64,000 nucleotides of DNA from Myxococcales bacterium (GCA_002731825.1 PCCS01000013.1:57480-121479); one strand, 5' to 3'; positions 44,071 to 53,822 are shown, counted from the stretch's first letter. Translations and numbers: made by a program. Notes: generated from the letters alone by a model not told the origin.

Positions 44071-45531
44071 TTAAGGAGCGATGAGTCGCCGTTTCCGGTC
44101 TTTGGACAAGGCGATGCCTGGCTCGTCAATTTGAATGCGGTCCCAAAGTTGACAGGTCACCTCTTTGTGACGGGTATCCAATGCCTCGCAGTAATTCGTA
44201 TATTTACAGCGGCGGATGTCCTGCCCACGCCCCTGTCGCATTTTCATAAACCAGTCTGGATCGGCCAATGTTTGGCGCGCGGCTGCGATAATATCGGCGT
44301 GTCCATTTTTGAGTAAAGATTCCGCTCGAGTGAAGTTGTTTATACCACCGGCGACCACAACAGGGGTGGGTAGGCTCGCCTCACGCAAGACAGCCTTCAC
44401 GTCGGCCATAGCATCGATATTCCGGTAAAATGGACCGCGAGTGTCGCTGTAGATAGTGGGCATACATTCGTAGCCACTCTTGCCGGTATACGGATAGATT
44501 GCCTGACCCACTTTGGGTTGCTTTGCATCGTCGAACTTTCCACCTTTAGATAGACTCAAAAAGTCCATACCCTGATGCGCAAAAGCCAAAGCGATCTGAG
44601 GTGATTCGCGTGCTGAAAAACCCGTATCGATTACTTCATCGACTAAGAATCGGCAGCCGACAACAAAGGCATCGCCAACACTCTGCCGCACCGCATCGTA
44701 GACCTCCATTGGACATCGCAGCCGATGGCTTAAAGAGCCACCATAGCCGTCATCCCGCTGATTGGTTTTTGATAGAAAACTGGCCATCGTGTAGGCGTGT
44801 GCGTAATGCAGTTCGACGCCATCAAAACCAACGGATTCCGCGCGTTTTGCAGCCTCCGAAAAGAGCCTAGGTAATTGCGCGGGCAGTGATGCAATATGCT
44901 CTAAATGCGTGTCGGTGACTCTTTCCCTATAGCCCAGATATAGGTTTTCAAGCTCGCGTTCCGTGAGAACATCCAAGAGACGTTGGTCCGACTGTTCAGC
45001 AAGAAACGAGCGGACATCAGCCTCGGGCGCGTCGATCCAATGGTCTGTCTTCGTTAAGTCAGCTAGGGCTCTACGGTGATGCTCCGTAATTTTGAGGTAG
45101 CGGGCAAAGTAGACACTCGGTTTAGGTCGCCGATTCAAGCGAAGAAAATCGATGAGTTGTATGAACAGCTTTGTTCGTCCCTGACTGTGCTCTTTGACCC
45201 GCTTCACAAGAGTTTCGAGACCTCGCAAGTAGCGGTCATGCCCGATTCGTAGCAAGGGGCCGCTCGGAATGTCTCGTATACCAGTTGCTTCCACGACAAT
45301 GGCACCGGGCTGTCCTTTTGCAAAACGTCCGTACCACTGCAATACATTGTCTGTGACTTCACCGTCTTCGGTCGCCCGCCATGGCACCATCGCGGGCACC
45401 CATGTTCGCTCGGCAAGCTTTAAACGCCCCTGACTGAATTCGCTGAAAAGGTGGCTGTGCGCGGCGTTGGCAGAGCTCGGCCAGCGGTCTGGAACGACGA
45501 CATGCTTGGTGACATGGGGCGGCCGCCACAT
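44071..45531 (-). CDS. NADH:flavin oxidoreductase, Old Yellow Enzyme family
   Basis: The 486-residue protein is an FMN-dependent OYE-type barrel: RTWVPAMVPWRATEDGEVTDNVLQWYGRFAKG, AIVVEATGIRD, RAESVGFDGVELHYAHAYTMASFLSKTNQRDDGYGG and VVVAGGINNFTRAE with AAARQTLADPDWFMKM, the FMN phosphate site. A cysteine-containing segment near the end (RRCKYTNYCEALDTRHKEVTC) resembles the linker of 2,4-dienoyl-CoA-reductase-like members, but no flavodoxin-like second domain follows. Substrate unknown, probably an activated C=C bond. The ATG is two bases after the phosphatase stop. Confidence 0.88.
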   Translation of the reverse strand: MWRPPHVTKHVVVPDRWPSSANAAHSHLFSEFSQGRLKLAERTWVPAMVPWRATEDGEVTDNVLQWYGRFAKGQPGAIVVEATGIRDIPSGPLLRIGHDRYLRGLETLVKRVKEHSQGRTKLFIQLIDFLRLNRRPKPSVYFARYLKITEHHRRALADLTKTDHWIDAPEADVRSFLAEQSDQRLLDVLTERELENLYLGYRERVTDTHLEHIASLPAQLPRLFSEAAKRAESVGFDGVELHYAHAYTMASFLSKTNQRDDGYGGSLSHRLRCPMEVYDAVRQSVGDAFVVGCRFLVDEVIDTGFSARESPQIALAFAHQGMDFLSLSKGGKFDDAKQPKVGQAIYPYTGKSGYECMPTIYSDTRGPFYRNIDAMADVKAVLREASLPTPVVVAGGINNFTRAESLLKNGHADIIAAARQTLADPDWFMKMRQGRGQDIRRCKYTNYCEALDTRHKEVTCQLWDRIQIDEPGIALSKDRKRRLIAP

Positions 45532-45533
45532 GA

Positions 45534-46013
45534 CTAGTTCGATTCCTTGAGAACACGCTCTAATAGAACGCGTGTCGCTTCATCGACCAGATTCCAAACA
45601 TGATTAAATCCATCGGACCCGCCGTAATATGGGTCGGGGACATCTTGCCCATGTGTCCCCAGCTCATCGAGCATGAGACTGATGTCTGAGTCTGTTTGAA
45701 ACGGTTTACGTGCATTGATATCTCTTAAATTACTTCGATCCATTGCAACGATGTAGTCGAACTGCTCAAAGTCTTTTGGCTCAAGTTTCCTTGAGCGTTG
45801 GCGCCCTATGTCGATTCCCATGCTCTCTGCCGTTGTGATACTTCTCGGATCAGGCGGCTCACCTGCGTGGTATCCGCCTGTCCCGGCTGAATCGATGACG
45901 AATCGGTCGCTCAAATTACCTTTTCTGACGTGCTCCCGAAATGCGCCTTCTGCCAGTGGTGACCGACAAATGTTACCCAAACAGACAAAGAGGACATGGA
46001 CAGGCGTAGTCAT
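45534..46013 (-). CDS. Low-molecular-weight protein-tyrosine phosphatase
   Basis: The 159-residue protein has the P-loop FVCLGNICRSPLAEG, with catalytic Cys11 and Arg17, and the general-acid DPYY motif (Asp127). In bacteria this family acts on tyrosine kinases of polysaccharide export or on other phosphotyrosine proteins. It lies between the GT2 and OYE genes with gaps of five and two bases, so it is probably part of one minus-strand unit 47697-44071. No BY-kinase gene is seen in the window. Confidence 0.93.
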   Translation of the reverse strand: MTTPVHVLFVCLGNICRSPLAEGAFREHVRKGNLSDRFVIDSAGTGGYHAGEPPDPRSITTAESMGIDIGRQRSRKLEPKDFEQFDYIVAMDRSNLRDINARKPFQTDSDISLMLDELGTHGQDVPDPYYGGSDGFNHVWNLVDEATRVLLERVLKESN

Positions 46014-46018
46014 TTTGT

Positions 46019-47413
46019 TTATCCGATCTTTCCTATGACAGCTTGATATTCTGGATCGTTCGAGAGACGTGGACAGCGCGTAACGGCCTCTCGGAGTAGA
46101 GTTTTGGCTTGGTCTGGTCCTTTAGTCGATGCAACTTGATTGACGTGGAAGAAAAACATGCCGAGGGGCGCATCGTCGGTCTTGAATAATCTTTCAAAGA
46201 AGGCAGGCAAATGCTCATGGTCTTTAAATTCGATGGCGAGTGCGCAGAGATTATTGAGCATTGCCGGCCAGCCATTCGATGCCTCAGGTTTTCCAGAAAA
46301 AGCTTGTTTATAGGCTGAATAAGCAGCTTGGTAGCGAGCAAGCTCCCAATTTAAAGCGCCTAAAAGCTCCTGCGCTTCCCAGACTCGATGCCGCAGCCAC
46401 ACTTGCTCATTAGCGCCGGGCAAGGTCAAACATTGCAAAGCCCGTTCGACAGCTTGTGCTGCCTGCTGGTTGGCATTCGCTTTGGCGAGTCCTTTGCCCA
46501 GCTGGTACCAGATATCTGGATGGTTTGGATGCAGCGCGAGCGTGTCCTGGGCAATCTCAATGATTTGATGGGCGGGCGCGTCAATGGCAAAGAGCACTCT
46601 AATCAAGTGGTCTGCTGCATCAACCAGCGGGCCATGGCCCGTTGTCTTAATGCCTGAGTAAGCCAAGCGAAGCGCGGCCTCAGCATCTTCGGTCCGGCCG
46701 AGTAAGAGATACTCACGGCCCAAATAAAAGCGTTGTTGATGATTATCTGGTTCGTCTCTCAGTGTGGCTTCGATCAACGGCAGGGAGCGGGCTGCTTTCT
46801 GGCGAGCTTTGTACAACTCAGGATCGTATCCCAGGTGTATGATGCTCAGGCCGGTGAACCGAGTCGCGTCTATTTTTGGCGCATTTGAATCCAATGCACC
46901 GAATCGATTGTGTACCCGGCCTGAGTATCCAAGTCTCGGGTCACGTGGAAAGACTCTGACACTGAAAAATGACGAGATGGGACTGCCATCAAGCCTCGTA
47001 TTTGTGACATCCAGCATGAAAGCTTGAAATGGAAAACTTGGACCAGGTTTCAAATAGGGTCTGATGGACGCTGGCCTTGGGCCGACAAAACGTTCATCAG
47101 CATCCAAAATCGCGACCCATTGACCATTGGCGCGTTTAAGGGTTTCATTTCGAGCTGCAGAAAAATCATTAATCCATGGAAAATGACTGACCGTTGCACC
47201 CAAATCTTGTGCGATTTCAACAGTGCGGTCAGTAGAACCAGTATCGACAACGATCAATTCGTCGCAGACAGGCTGAGCACTCTTGAGTGCATCCTCTAAA
47301 AAGTCTTCTTCGTTTTTCACCATCATGGCCAAGGAGAGCAATGGACCGGTGGTGGTGATGACCCGCTTTGACTTTGGTCGTCGATTCTTTTTCTTTTTGT
47401 TCCGTTTACTCAC
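46019..47413 (-). CDS. Family 2 glycosyltransferase with TPR domain
   Basis: The 464-residue protein starts with a basic tail and then a GT-A domain: LSLAMMVKNEEDFLEDAL, ELIVVDTGSTDRTVEIA (57-62 DTGSTD), the metal-binding DAD (104-106) in AILDADERF, and RNETLKRANGQWV. From about residue 210 the chain is TPR-like repeats (RFYLGREYLLLGRTEDAEAALRLAY). Such SunS-like or TPR-bearing glycosyltransferases glycosylate peptides or surface glycans. The GTG start overlaps the stop of the PHA-system gene (GTGA). Confidence 0.87.
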   Translation of the reverse strand: MSKRNKKKKNRRPKSKRVITTTGPLLSLAMMVKNEEDFLEDALKSAQPVCDELIVVDTGSTDRTVEIAQDLGATVSHFPWINDFSAARNETLKRANGQWVAILDADERFVGPRPASIRPYLKPGPSFPFQAFMLDVTNTRLDGSPISSFFSVRVFPRDPRLGYSGRVHNRFGALDSNAPKIDATRFTGLSIIHLGYDPELYKARQKAARSLPLIEATLRDEPDNHQQRFYLGREYLLLGRTEDAEAALRLAYSGIKTTGHGPLVDAADHLIRVLFAIDAPAHQIIEIAQDTLALHPNHPDIWYQLGKGLAKANANQQAAQAVERALQCLTLPGANEQVWLRHRVWEAQELLGALNWELARYQAAYSAYKQAFSGKPEASNGWPAMLNNLCALAIEFKDHEHLPAFFERLFKTDDAPLGMFFFHVNQVASTKGPDQAKTLLREAVTRCPRLSNDPEYQAVIGKIG

Positions 47414-47697
47414 TCGGCGTCGAAAGCCTCTCGTAGACGGCGAGAAATTGACCCTTTGAGGCGGTCACCATCGACACCAGCCGCGCGCGCCATCATACCC
47501 AACTTAATTTCGACGGTGACGTCCTGTTCACTGACAGACATTGAACCAGAGACCCCAATTCCTTTAAAACTGGCTTTGTTACCAGACCAATTCAGCTTGA
47601 CGCCAAACTTGCTGAGCATTTCTTCAAAGACGGTGACACGGCTTTTCGCCGTATCGACGCCAAGGTTGTGTGATTCTGTAATGCGTATCGTAGCCAT
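47410..47697 (-). CDS. Polyhydroxyalkanoic acid system family protein (PHA_gran_rgn)
   Basis: ATG 47697, after GGGGAA, gives 95 residues. MATIRITESHNLGVDTAKSRV and the ending VEIKLGMMARAAGVDGDRLKGSISRRLREAFDAE match the small PHA-granule family found near PHA genes. No phaC or phasin gene is in the window, so the link to storage polymer is only by family name. First gene of the minus-strand unit that runs to the OYE gene. Confidence 0.85.
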   Translation of the reverse strand: MATIRITESHNLGVDTAKSRVTVFEEMLSKFGVKLNWSGNKASFKGIGVSGSMSVSEQDVTVEIKLGMMARAAGVDGDRLKGSISRRLREAFDAE

Positions 47698-47942
47698 GAA
47701 ATGTTCCCCATTATCCATTTGATGCGGTGTATGAACTGACCAATACCGACTTCATGTTATGTGTGGACTCATTGTTTTCGTCCATGTATCCGTCGGGTAT
47801 GTGATTGATAATTGTTTTTCCCGACGCTCCAATTCCCAGCTGATTACGCACCAAGATCTCATAATGGAATTCAAAGGTCACGGCTAAAACGGGTTTCGCC
47901 AGTGACCTATGGTTGTCACAGAGCTCGTTTTTTGAGTGGCAT

Positions 47943-49001
47943 TTACAGGGGCCTCCATCGGCGACCAGGACTCTCCAATCCGGACGGCTGGGTATTGGTC
48001 AAAATGTAGATGGCTCTTCTGTTTCTCGCCTCGTCTACATTGTCTCCGGTTGATACGGCCTGCATTTTCTCGCCGTATCCCTCGAAGAAAATGGGTGAAT
48101 CAATCCCTTTTGAGCGAAAATATCTAGCGATTGCTTTGGCCCGTTTACGGCTCAGGAGCAAGTTGTCTTGTTCTGAGCCGACGGTATCCGTACAGCCTGC
48201 AACGAAGAGCTTTAAGTCAAAGTTGACATCTGAGCGGCCCAGCGTCGTTCGGAAAGCCTTAATTTCCGTCTGAATCAAACTCACCACCGCACTTAACTTT
48301 TTCGCTTCTTGGAGTTCAATTTTTGCCTGCCCAGATTCAAAAATGACATCATCGTGGGGGATTTCAACATACCAGGCGACCAAGCGAAATGCGCGCCAGC
48401 GTCCGACATGGTCATAGATCTTAAGTTCGAGTCGTCTCACGTTTTTTGGGTCAAGCGAATCAAAGCGGATGTCGACTGAGCCAGTCGATTGATTAAGCGC
48501 AACCAAGTCATTCAGAATTTGGTCGCTCTGAATGTTAAAGGCGACAAGGTCTGCTTTCTCAAGAGGTGTATTCGAGCGGACGGTAATGAGGCCTTTGTCT
48601 AATTTTACGCCGCGCTTATCCAATTGGATTTGTAGTGGACCAACAGAGACGATTTCGAACTTAAACGTGGATGTGACTGTCTCGGAGCCAATGTTCGCTT
48701 TTACAGATGCCATCCAATTTGTCCGCCCGATCGGCGCCCTAAATGACAGGGTGCGTTTTGAGTCTTGTTTCATTACCGAGAATGACGTCATCGACTCAGA
48801 TTTAGGTCCTTTTAAGCGGATCTCGACTTTCGTCAATGCTTGGTTGGCGTGTAGCGTGAGTTTAGCTTTTTGACCTGGCTTGACCTGATAGGTCGCAGAA
48901 ATCGACCATGGAGACCCTTTTGCCATGGGTGTCGCGGTCAGGCTACAGAGCACAGCTAAAATAAGCCCGCTGTAACTATTTACGGTTCGTAAAATCCTCA
49001 T
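47943..49001 (-). CDS. Exported protein with C-terminal OmpA domain
   Basis: ATG 49001 with GGAG seven bases upstream gives 352 residues with a signal peptide (SGLILAVLCSLTATPMAKG). The middle is beta-rich, with two or three Ig-like parts (YQVKPGQKAKLTLHANQALTKVEIRLKG, LITVRSNTPLEKADLVAFNI). The C-terminal about 110 residues are an OmpA-like peptidoglycan-binding domain with VIFESGQAKI, FVAGCTDTVGSEQDNLLLSRKRAKAIARYF and FEGYGEK. It is divergent from uppS. Probably a periplasmic or outer-membrane cell-wall anchor. Confidence 0.85.
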   Translation of the reverse strand: MRILRTVNSYSGLILAVLCSLTATPMAKGSPWSISATYQVKPGQKAKLTLHANQALTKVEIRLKGPKSESMTSFSVMKQDSKRTLSFRAPIGRTNWMASVKANIGSETVTSTFKFEIVSVGPLQIQLDKRGVKLDKGLITVRSNTPLEKADLVAFNIQSDQILNDLVALNQSTGSVDIRFDSLDPKNVRRLELKIYDHVGRWRAFRLVAWYVEIPHDDVIFESGQAKIELQEAKKLSAVVSLIQTEIKAFRTTLGRSDVNFDLKLFVAGCTDTVGSEQDNLLLSRKRAKAIARYFRSKGIDSPIFFEGYGEKMQAVSTGDNVDEARNRRAIYILTNTQPSGLESPGRRWRPL

Positions 49002-49150
49002 TATTGACTCCGTCGCTTCCCCACGGTCATCGGTCGTGACGTGATATCTGACATTTTTATTCGTCTTCTTCAAAGCTTCACAGGACTTTCATTCATTTTT
49101 TTGAGTGGACTGTGGTAACCTGTCGGCCTTATTTGCAAGTGGAGCAGGAC

Positions 49151-49870
49151 ATGAAACCCAGTCATACAGCAATTATCATGGATGGCAATGGTCGGTGGGC
49201 TCAGCAACGTGAGAAACCTCGCGGCAATGGTCATACGGAAGGGGCAGAAGCGGTTCGACGAATCGTTCGGCATGCACGTCGCCTTGAGATGGATTGTTTG
49301 ACGCTCTTTGCCTTTAGCAGTTTGAACTGGGGTCGCCCGTCGACGGAAATCAACGACTTAATGGATCTCCTGCTCGAATTCCTTTACTCGGAACGGCAAG
49401 AGTTGCTGGAGAATGGGATTCGCCTCAGGGCCATTGGAGAGAGAGATTTTCTCCCGTCGTCCGTCCGTGCCGCTTTGGCTCAATTGGAATCAGATACAGC
49501 GGCATGCACGGACATGGAATTGGTTTTGGCTGTCTCCTACGACGGTCGCCGCGATATGGTTCGTGCAGCCCGCCGTTTGGCCCTTATGGCTCAGAAGGGT
49601 GACCTTCTGCCGGCTGATTTGAATGAGACGCAGCTCATGGATGCCTTGTCGACTCGTGCGCTTCCGGACGTCGACTTGCTCATCCGAACATCGGGTGAGT
49701 TTCGAACGTCTGGTTTCCTTCCGCTCGAGGCCTGTTACGCCGAGCTGTATTTTACTGAAACGTTATGGCCGGACTTTACCGAGGCTGATCTGGACGCGGC
49801 GTGTGTAGAATACAGCCGCCGGCAGCGCCGTTTCGGATTGACGAGTGACCAGCTGGCCGTAAACGGCTAG
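49151..49870 (+). CDS. uppS: Undecaprenyl diphosphate synthase (cis-prenyltransferase)
   Basis: From ATG 49151 (GGAGCAGGA upstream) the protein has 239 residues. The hallmarks are IIMDGNGRWA (Asp11, diphosphate and Mg site), LTLFAFSSLNWGRP, and RTSGEFRTSGFLPLEACYAELYF near 180-200. The enzyme condenses isopentenyl units to form the lipid carrier of wall and O-antigen synthesis. It is normally followed by cdsA and dxr; here two amidohydrolases follow instead, an unusual context. The next gene starts two bases after its stop. Confidence 0.95.
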   Translation: MKPSHTAIIMDGNGRWAQQREKPRGNGHTEGAEAVRRIVRHARRLEMDCLTLFAFSSLNWGRPSTEINDLMDLLLEFLYSERQELLENGIRLRAIGERDFLPSSVRAALAQLESDTAACTDMELVLAVSYDGRRDMVRAARRLALMAQKGDLLPADLNETQLMDALSTRALPDVDLLIRTSGEFRTSGFLPLEACYAELYFTETLWPDFTEADLDAACVEYSRRQRRFGLTSDQLAVNG

Positions 49871-49872
49871 CC

Positions 49873-51339
49873 GTGGTGACTCGCCCGCTTGGTCTTTCTT
49901 CCTCCATCAGGAGCCTCGCCTCCGGGATTTGTTTAGGACTTATACTTTGCTCCGGTTGTGGTCTCTCAACCCCCAGCACAAAGGCTAAGAAACCGAAGCC
50001 GGTCGTCGTACCGTTCCAGCCTCCTATCGCTAAAGAACCTGGCGCATTTGATGCCCAAAGCGTACAGCAGGATTCGATTCTGATTTATAATGCGACGCTT
50101 CTAACAGCCGATGATGCCAGGCCACAAATCGAGGGCGGCTGGATCCGAATCAACAATGGACTGATCGAGGCTCTCGGGTCTGGCCGGGCACCAAAGATAA
50201 TGAAGGGCGAACGGAGGTTTGATGCCAAGCACGGCTTCTTGACGCCCGGTCTTGTGGACACCCACAGTCATCTCGGCGTCTATCCATCGCCCCATGTATG
50301 GGCCCATTCAGACGGCAATGAAATGACAAACCCCATCACGGCGGGCATTCGAGCAGAGGAAGCCTTCTGGCCACAAGACCCCGGTATTGAACGTGCCGTC
50401 GCGGGTGGGGTCACAACCATTCAAATTCTTCCTGGCTCCGGGAATTTGATGGGCGGGCGTGGCGCTGTCTTAAAGCTCCATCCGAGCAGAGAATCGCGCG
50501 CCATGAGGTTTCCTGGGGCCGCCGATGCACTTAAAATGGCCTGCGGTGAAAATCCAAAACGCGTGTATGGAAAAGGGCGCCGTGCCATGCCCATGAGTCG
50601 CATGGGCAGTTTGTTTCTCATGCGAAAAACGTGGATTGCTGCTCGGCGATATAAACTCGCTTGGGATACCTGGCGTAAGAATCCTGAAAAAATGGTGTCG
50701 GGTGTATTGATGCCCGTAAAGCCGCCCAAGCGTGATTTAAATCTTGAAACTTTGGCCATGGTCCTTGAGGGCAAAATTAATGTCCATGTTCACTGTTATC
50801 GAGCTGATGAAATGCTCCTCCAGCTCAAGTTAGCCAAGGAGTTTGGCTACAAAATTAAGTCGTTCCATCATGCCGTCGAAGCCTACAAAATTCGTGATGT
50901 ACTCGCGAGAGAAGGTGTGTCGGTCAGCACATGGGCAGATTGGTGGGGGGTTAAGATTGAAGCCTATGATGCCATCGAGCAAAACCTCGCCCTATTGACG
51001 GAGAGTGGCGCAATTGCCGTGTTGCATACCGATAGCGAAGAGGGGATTCAGCGAATGAATCAAGAGGCCGCTAAAGCCTACTGGGCCGGGGTCCACTCGG
51101 GTGTGCAATTGTCCGAGCATGATGCGCTGAAATGGATCACCTACAATCCGGCAGTCGCCCTAGGTGTGGCCGAAAAAGTGGGCAGTCTGGTCATTGGGAA
51201 ACACGGTGATATCGTTGTTTGGGATCGCCACCCATTCAGCGTTTATGCGAAACCACAATTGGTTTTGATCGATGGGCTGATTCGCTTCAATTCCACCGAG
51301 AAACGGATCCCATGGAGTGATTTCGAGGTGGGCCAATGA
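49873..51339 (+). CDS. Amidohydrolase-family lipoprotein with intact metal site
   Basis: Starting at GTG 49873, the 488-residue protein has a lipoprotein signal (LGLILCSGC, Cys29). The metal motif of amidohydrolases is present as DTHSHLGVY (His131, His133), with VHVHCYRADEM, KSFHHAVEAYK and LHTDSEEG supplying later ligands, and GKHGDIVVWDRHPF at the end. It resembles imidazolonepropionase- or prolidase-like amidohydrolases of periplasmic type, often found in tandem pairs. Substrate unknown. Its TGA overlaps the start of the second member (ATGA). Confidence 0.85.
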   Translation: MVTRPLGLSSSIRSLASGICLGLILCSGCGLSTPSTKAKKPKPVVVPFQPPIAKEPGAFDAQSVQQDSILIYNATLLTADDARPQIEGGWIRINNGLIEALGSGRAPKIMKGERRFDAKHGFLTPGLVDTHSHLGVYPSPHVWAHSDGNEMTNPITAGIRAEEAFWPQDPGIERAVAGGVTTIQILPGSGNLMGGRGAVLKLHPSRESRAMRFPGAADALKMACGENPKRVYGKGRRAMPMSRMGSLFLMRKTWIAARRYKLAWDTWRKNPEKMVSGVLMPVKPPKRDLNLETLAMVLEGKINVHVHCYRADEMLLQLKLAKEFGYKIKSFHHAVEAYKIRDVLAREGVSVSTWADWWGVKIEAYDAIEQNLALLTESGAIAVLHTDSEEGIQRMNQEAAKAYWAGVHSGVQLSEHDALKWITYNPAVALGVAEKVGSLVIGKHGDIVVWDRHPFSVYAKPQLVLIDGLIRFNSTEKRIPWSDFEVGQ

Positions 51340-52547
51340 CTTTGTTAATGGCGCTGACCATCGCCTTAGTGGGTGGTGAGATTCACACCATGGACGGCGC
51401 ACCGATGACTCAGGGGACCATCCTTATCAAAAACGGCCAAATTTTGGCCGTTGGCCAGGACCTTGTCATTCCTGCGGATGCGGACGTCGTTCAATTGGAT
51501 GGTGCCATCGTGACTCCTGGACTTATCGACGCCTGGACTCAACTTGGACTGGTGGAGATTTCAGGTGTTGATGCGAGTAATGACACTCGGTCGGGTTTGG
51601 GTGACTTAAGTGCATTTCATCGCGTTGTTGATAGCTTTAACGCGGACAGCTCCCTGATTCCCATTCAGCGCGTTCATGGTGTGACTACAGTGTTGGTCGC
51701 ACCATCCGGTGGTCTGGTCTCAGGTGCCGCGGCCGTTTTTGATCTAGGGGGTCCCGTACCGATTAGCCCGGACGTCGGATTAGTGGTTGGACTGGGGGGA
51801 CAGCGTGACGGTTCAAGAGGCAGTCGGTTTTGGCGTTTGCGCGCACTCTTCGAAGAGGCTCTCAACTACGGCAAAAACAAGATGCTCTTCGAGCGGAATC
51901 AATATCGAAACTTATTTGCGAGCCGCTTAAATCTAGAGGCTGTCTTACCGGTCGCTCAGGGAAAAAAACGCCTGTTTGTGCGTGTCAATCGTAGAGCTGA
52001 CATCCGAGCAGTCGTGGATTGGGCCGTCCTGAATCAGATCAAGCTGGTGTTGGTTGGTGCGCGAGAAGCCTGGTTAGAGGCGGCTCGAATTGCAGAGGCC
52101 GGTGCGAGTGTCATTTTAGACCCTACGGCCAATGCCCCATCAAATTTTGACAGCATTCAATCCCGAGCCGACGCGGCCAAGCTCTTATTAGATGCTGGCG
52201 TTCCAGTGGCCATCAGCACGTTTTCTGCCCACAACGTTCGGAAGCTCAGACAATGGGCAGGTAATGCAGTCCGGGTTGGATTGACGCAAAGACAAGCTCT
52301 TGAAGCCATCACGCGTCGTCCCAGTGAAATTCTTGGGCTCGATGGCCATGGCCTACTTCGAAAAGGAGCTGTTGCTAACTTTGTCGTCTGGTCAGGCGAT
52401 CCCCTTGAATTCGAGTCCACCGTCAAAGCAGTTTATATTCGTGGCGTTCACCAAACGAAATTACATCGTCAGCGCGTCCTATTCGAACGATACCGAAAGC
52501 TTAATCCCTCATCGTCCCACAATGGCTCCGAAGACGCTCAGCCCTAA
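51336..52547 (+). CDS. Amidohydrolase paralogue lacking the metal-binding HxH
   Basis: The 403-residue protein keeps the amidohydrolase frame (IALVGGEIHTMDGAPMTQGTILIKNGQILAVG, GAIVTPGLIDAWTQLG, HGVTTVLVAPSGGLVSGAAAVFDL, LRKGAVANFVVWSGDP). The HxH after D65 reads W-T-Q (67-69), and no second histidine cluster like VHVHCY is seen in the middle. It is therefore probably inactive as a hydrolase and may serve as the partner subunit of its neighbour, with which it is translationally coupled. It has a hydrophobic N-terminus but no clear lipobox. Confidence 0.8.
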   Translation: MTLLMALTIALVGGEIHTMDGAPMTQGTILIKNGQILAVGQDLVIPADADVVQLDGAIVTPGLIDAWTQLGLVEISGVDASNDTRSGLGDLSAFHRVVDSFNADSSLIPIQRVHGVTTVLVAPSGGLVSGAAAVFDLGGPVPISPDVGLVVGLGGQRDGSRGSRFWRLRALFEEALNYGKNKMLFERNQYRNLFASRLNLEAVLPVAQGKKRLFVRVNRRADIRAVVDWAVLNQIKLVLVGAREAWLEAARIAEAGASVILDPTANAPSNFDSIQSRADAAKLLLDAGVPVAISTFSAHNVRKLRQWAGNAVRVGLTQRQALEAITRRPSEILGLDGHGLLRKGAVANFVVWSGDPLEFESTVKAVYIRGVHQTKLHRQRVLFERYRKLNPSSSHNGSEDAQP

Positions 52548-52616
52548 TGGACCGTAATTCAGCCTAAAACCGTCGCTTTCAGCCATTTTTTCTGTTATAA
52601 GACCAGCAACTTTAAG

Positions 52617-52642
52617 ACCGCCTTGAAATCGATTGAGGCGGT
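52617..52642 (+). promoter_or_regulatory. Inverted repeat in the leader of citrate synthase
   Basis: ACCGCCT (52617-52623) and AGGCGGT (52636-52642) are perfect 7-base arms around 12 bases, ending 32 bases before the ATG. There is no T-run. It could be an operator or leader hairpin. An AT-rich TATAAG lies 30 bases upstream. Confidence 0.35.
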
Positions 52643-52674
52643 GATTCTGATTTCGAATGAAGGAGGCGGCAAAC

Positions 52675-53808
52675 ATGAGCGGAGATTTTGTGCCAGGACT
52701 CGCTGGGGTCGTAGCAGCTAAATCGGCGATCGGTTGGATCAACGGGCTAGAAGGAATTCTACGATATCGTGGAATCGGGATCGAAGAGCTGGCGGAACAC
52801 AGCAGCTTTGAAGAGGTCAGTTACCTCCTTCTGATGGGGCGTTTACCCACACGAGACGAGTTGTCCGCTTTTGATGCCCAACTAAAGGCATATCGAGCTG
52901 TTCCAGACGGCATTACCGCTATATTGCAAAATTTGCCTAAAGATGGCCATCCGATGGTTGCGTTGCAGTCTGCGGTCGCCGCTCTTGGCACCTTTTATCA
53001 GCAGATGGATGTCACAGACCGAGATGGCAATCAAGCAGCTGCTCTGAGGTTAATCGCCTCGATGCCTACCATCGTCGCCGCATTTGATCGCATTCGAAAG
53101 GGTCAGACGGTCCTGGCGCCCGATTCAGACCTCAATCATGCCGCCAACTTTCTGTACATGCTGACGGGTGAGCGCCCTGACGAAAAGGTCACGCGCTTGA
53201 TCGATGTTTGCCTCGTTTTACATGCCGAACATGGCTTTAACGCGAGTACCTTCACGGGTCGGGTTGTTGGTTCGACGATGGCGAATCCATACTCGACAAT
53301 CGCAGGCGCTGTCGGGTCACTCTCCGGCCCCTTACACGGTGGCGCAAACGAGCGTGTGTTGCATATGTTGCGCGATGTCGGGAGTGCGGATGCTGTTGCT
53401 CCATTCCTTGAGACCATGATCAGCACCAAGCAAAAGATCATGGGTCTTGGGCACCGCGTCTACCGTGTTAAAGACCCGAGAGCAACCGTGTTGCAGACGA
53501 TGGCTGCCGATCTTTTCAGCAGTCATGGCTCGACCCCCTTATATGACATTGCTCATACATTGGAGTCAGAGGCCGCAAAGCGTTTGGGCGCTAAGGGCAT
53601 TTATCCCAATGTCGATTTCTACAGTGGTTTAGTCTACGAGAAGCTTGGAATCGAAGTTGACTTGTATACACCCCTGTTTGCGATTTCACGTGTAGCGGGG
53701 TGGACTGCCCATTGGCTTGAGCAGCTCGAAGACAATCGAATTTACCGCCCGACGCAGCATTACGTTGGGTCTACAGATTCGTCATACGTTGACATTGCGC
53801 AACGTTAG
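52675..53808 (+). CDS. gltA: Citrate synthase
   Basis: ATG 52675 after AGGAGG gives 377 residues, the size of the short Gram-positive/archaeal type (CitZ-like) rather than the 430-residue hexameric GltA. Catalytic residues are seen in SGPLHGGANE, MGLGHRVYR and PNVDFYSG. The enzyme joins acetyl-CoA and oxaloacetate to start the TCA cycle. 2-Methylcitrate synthase is a close alternative, but no prp genes are near. Complete. Confidence 0.92.
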   Translation: MSGDFVPGLAGVVAAKSAIGWINGLEGILRYRGIGIEELAEHSSFEEVSYLLLMGRLPTRDELSAFDAQLKAYRAVPDGITAILQNLPKDGHPMVALQSAVAALGTFYQQMDVTDRDGNQAAALRLIASMPTIVAAFDRIRKGQTVLAPDSDLNHAANFLYMLTGERPDEKVTRLIDVCLVLHAEHGFNASTFTGRVVGSTMANPYSTIAGAVGSLSGPLHGGANERVLHMLRDVGSADAVAPFLETMISTKQKIMGLGHRVYRVKDPRATVLQTMAADLFSSHGSTPLYDIAHTLESEAAKRLGAKGIYPNVDFYSGLVYEKLGIEVDLYTPLFAISRVAGWTAHWLEQLEDNRIYRPTQHYVGSTDSSYVDIAQR

Positions 53809-53822
53809 AAACGAGAGCTGCG

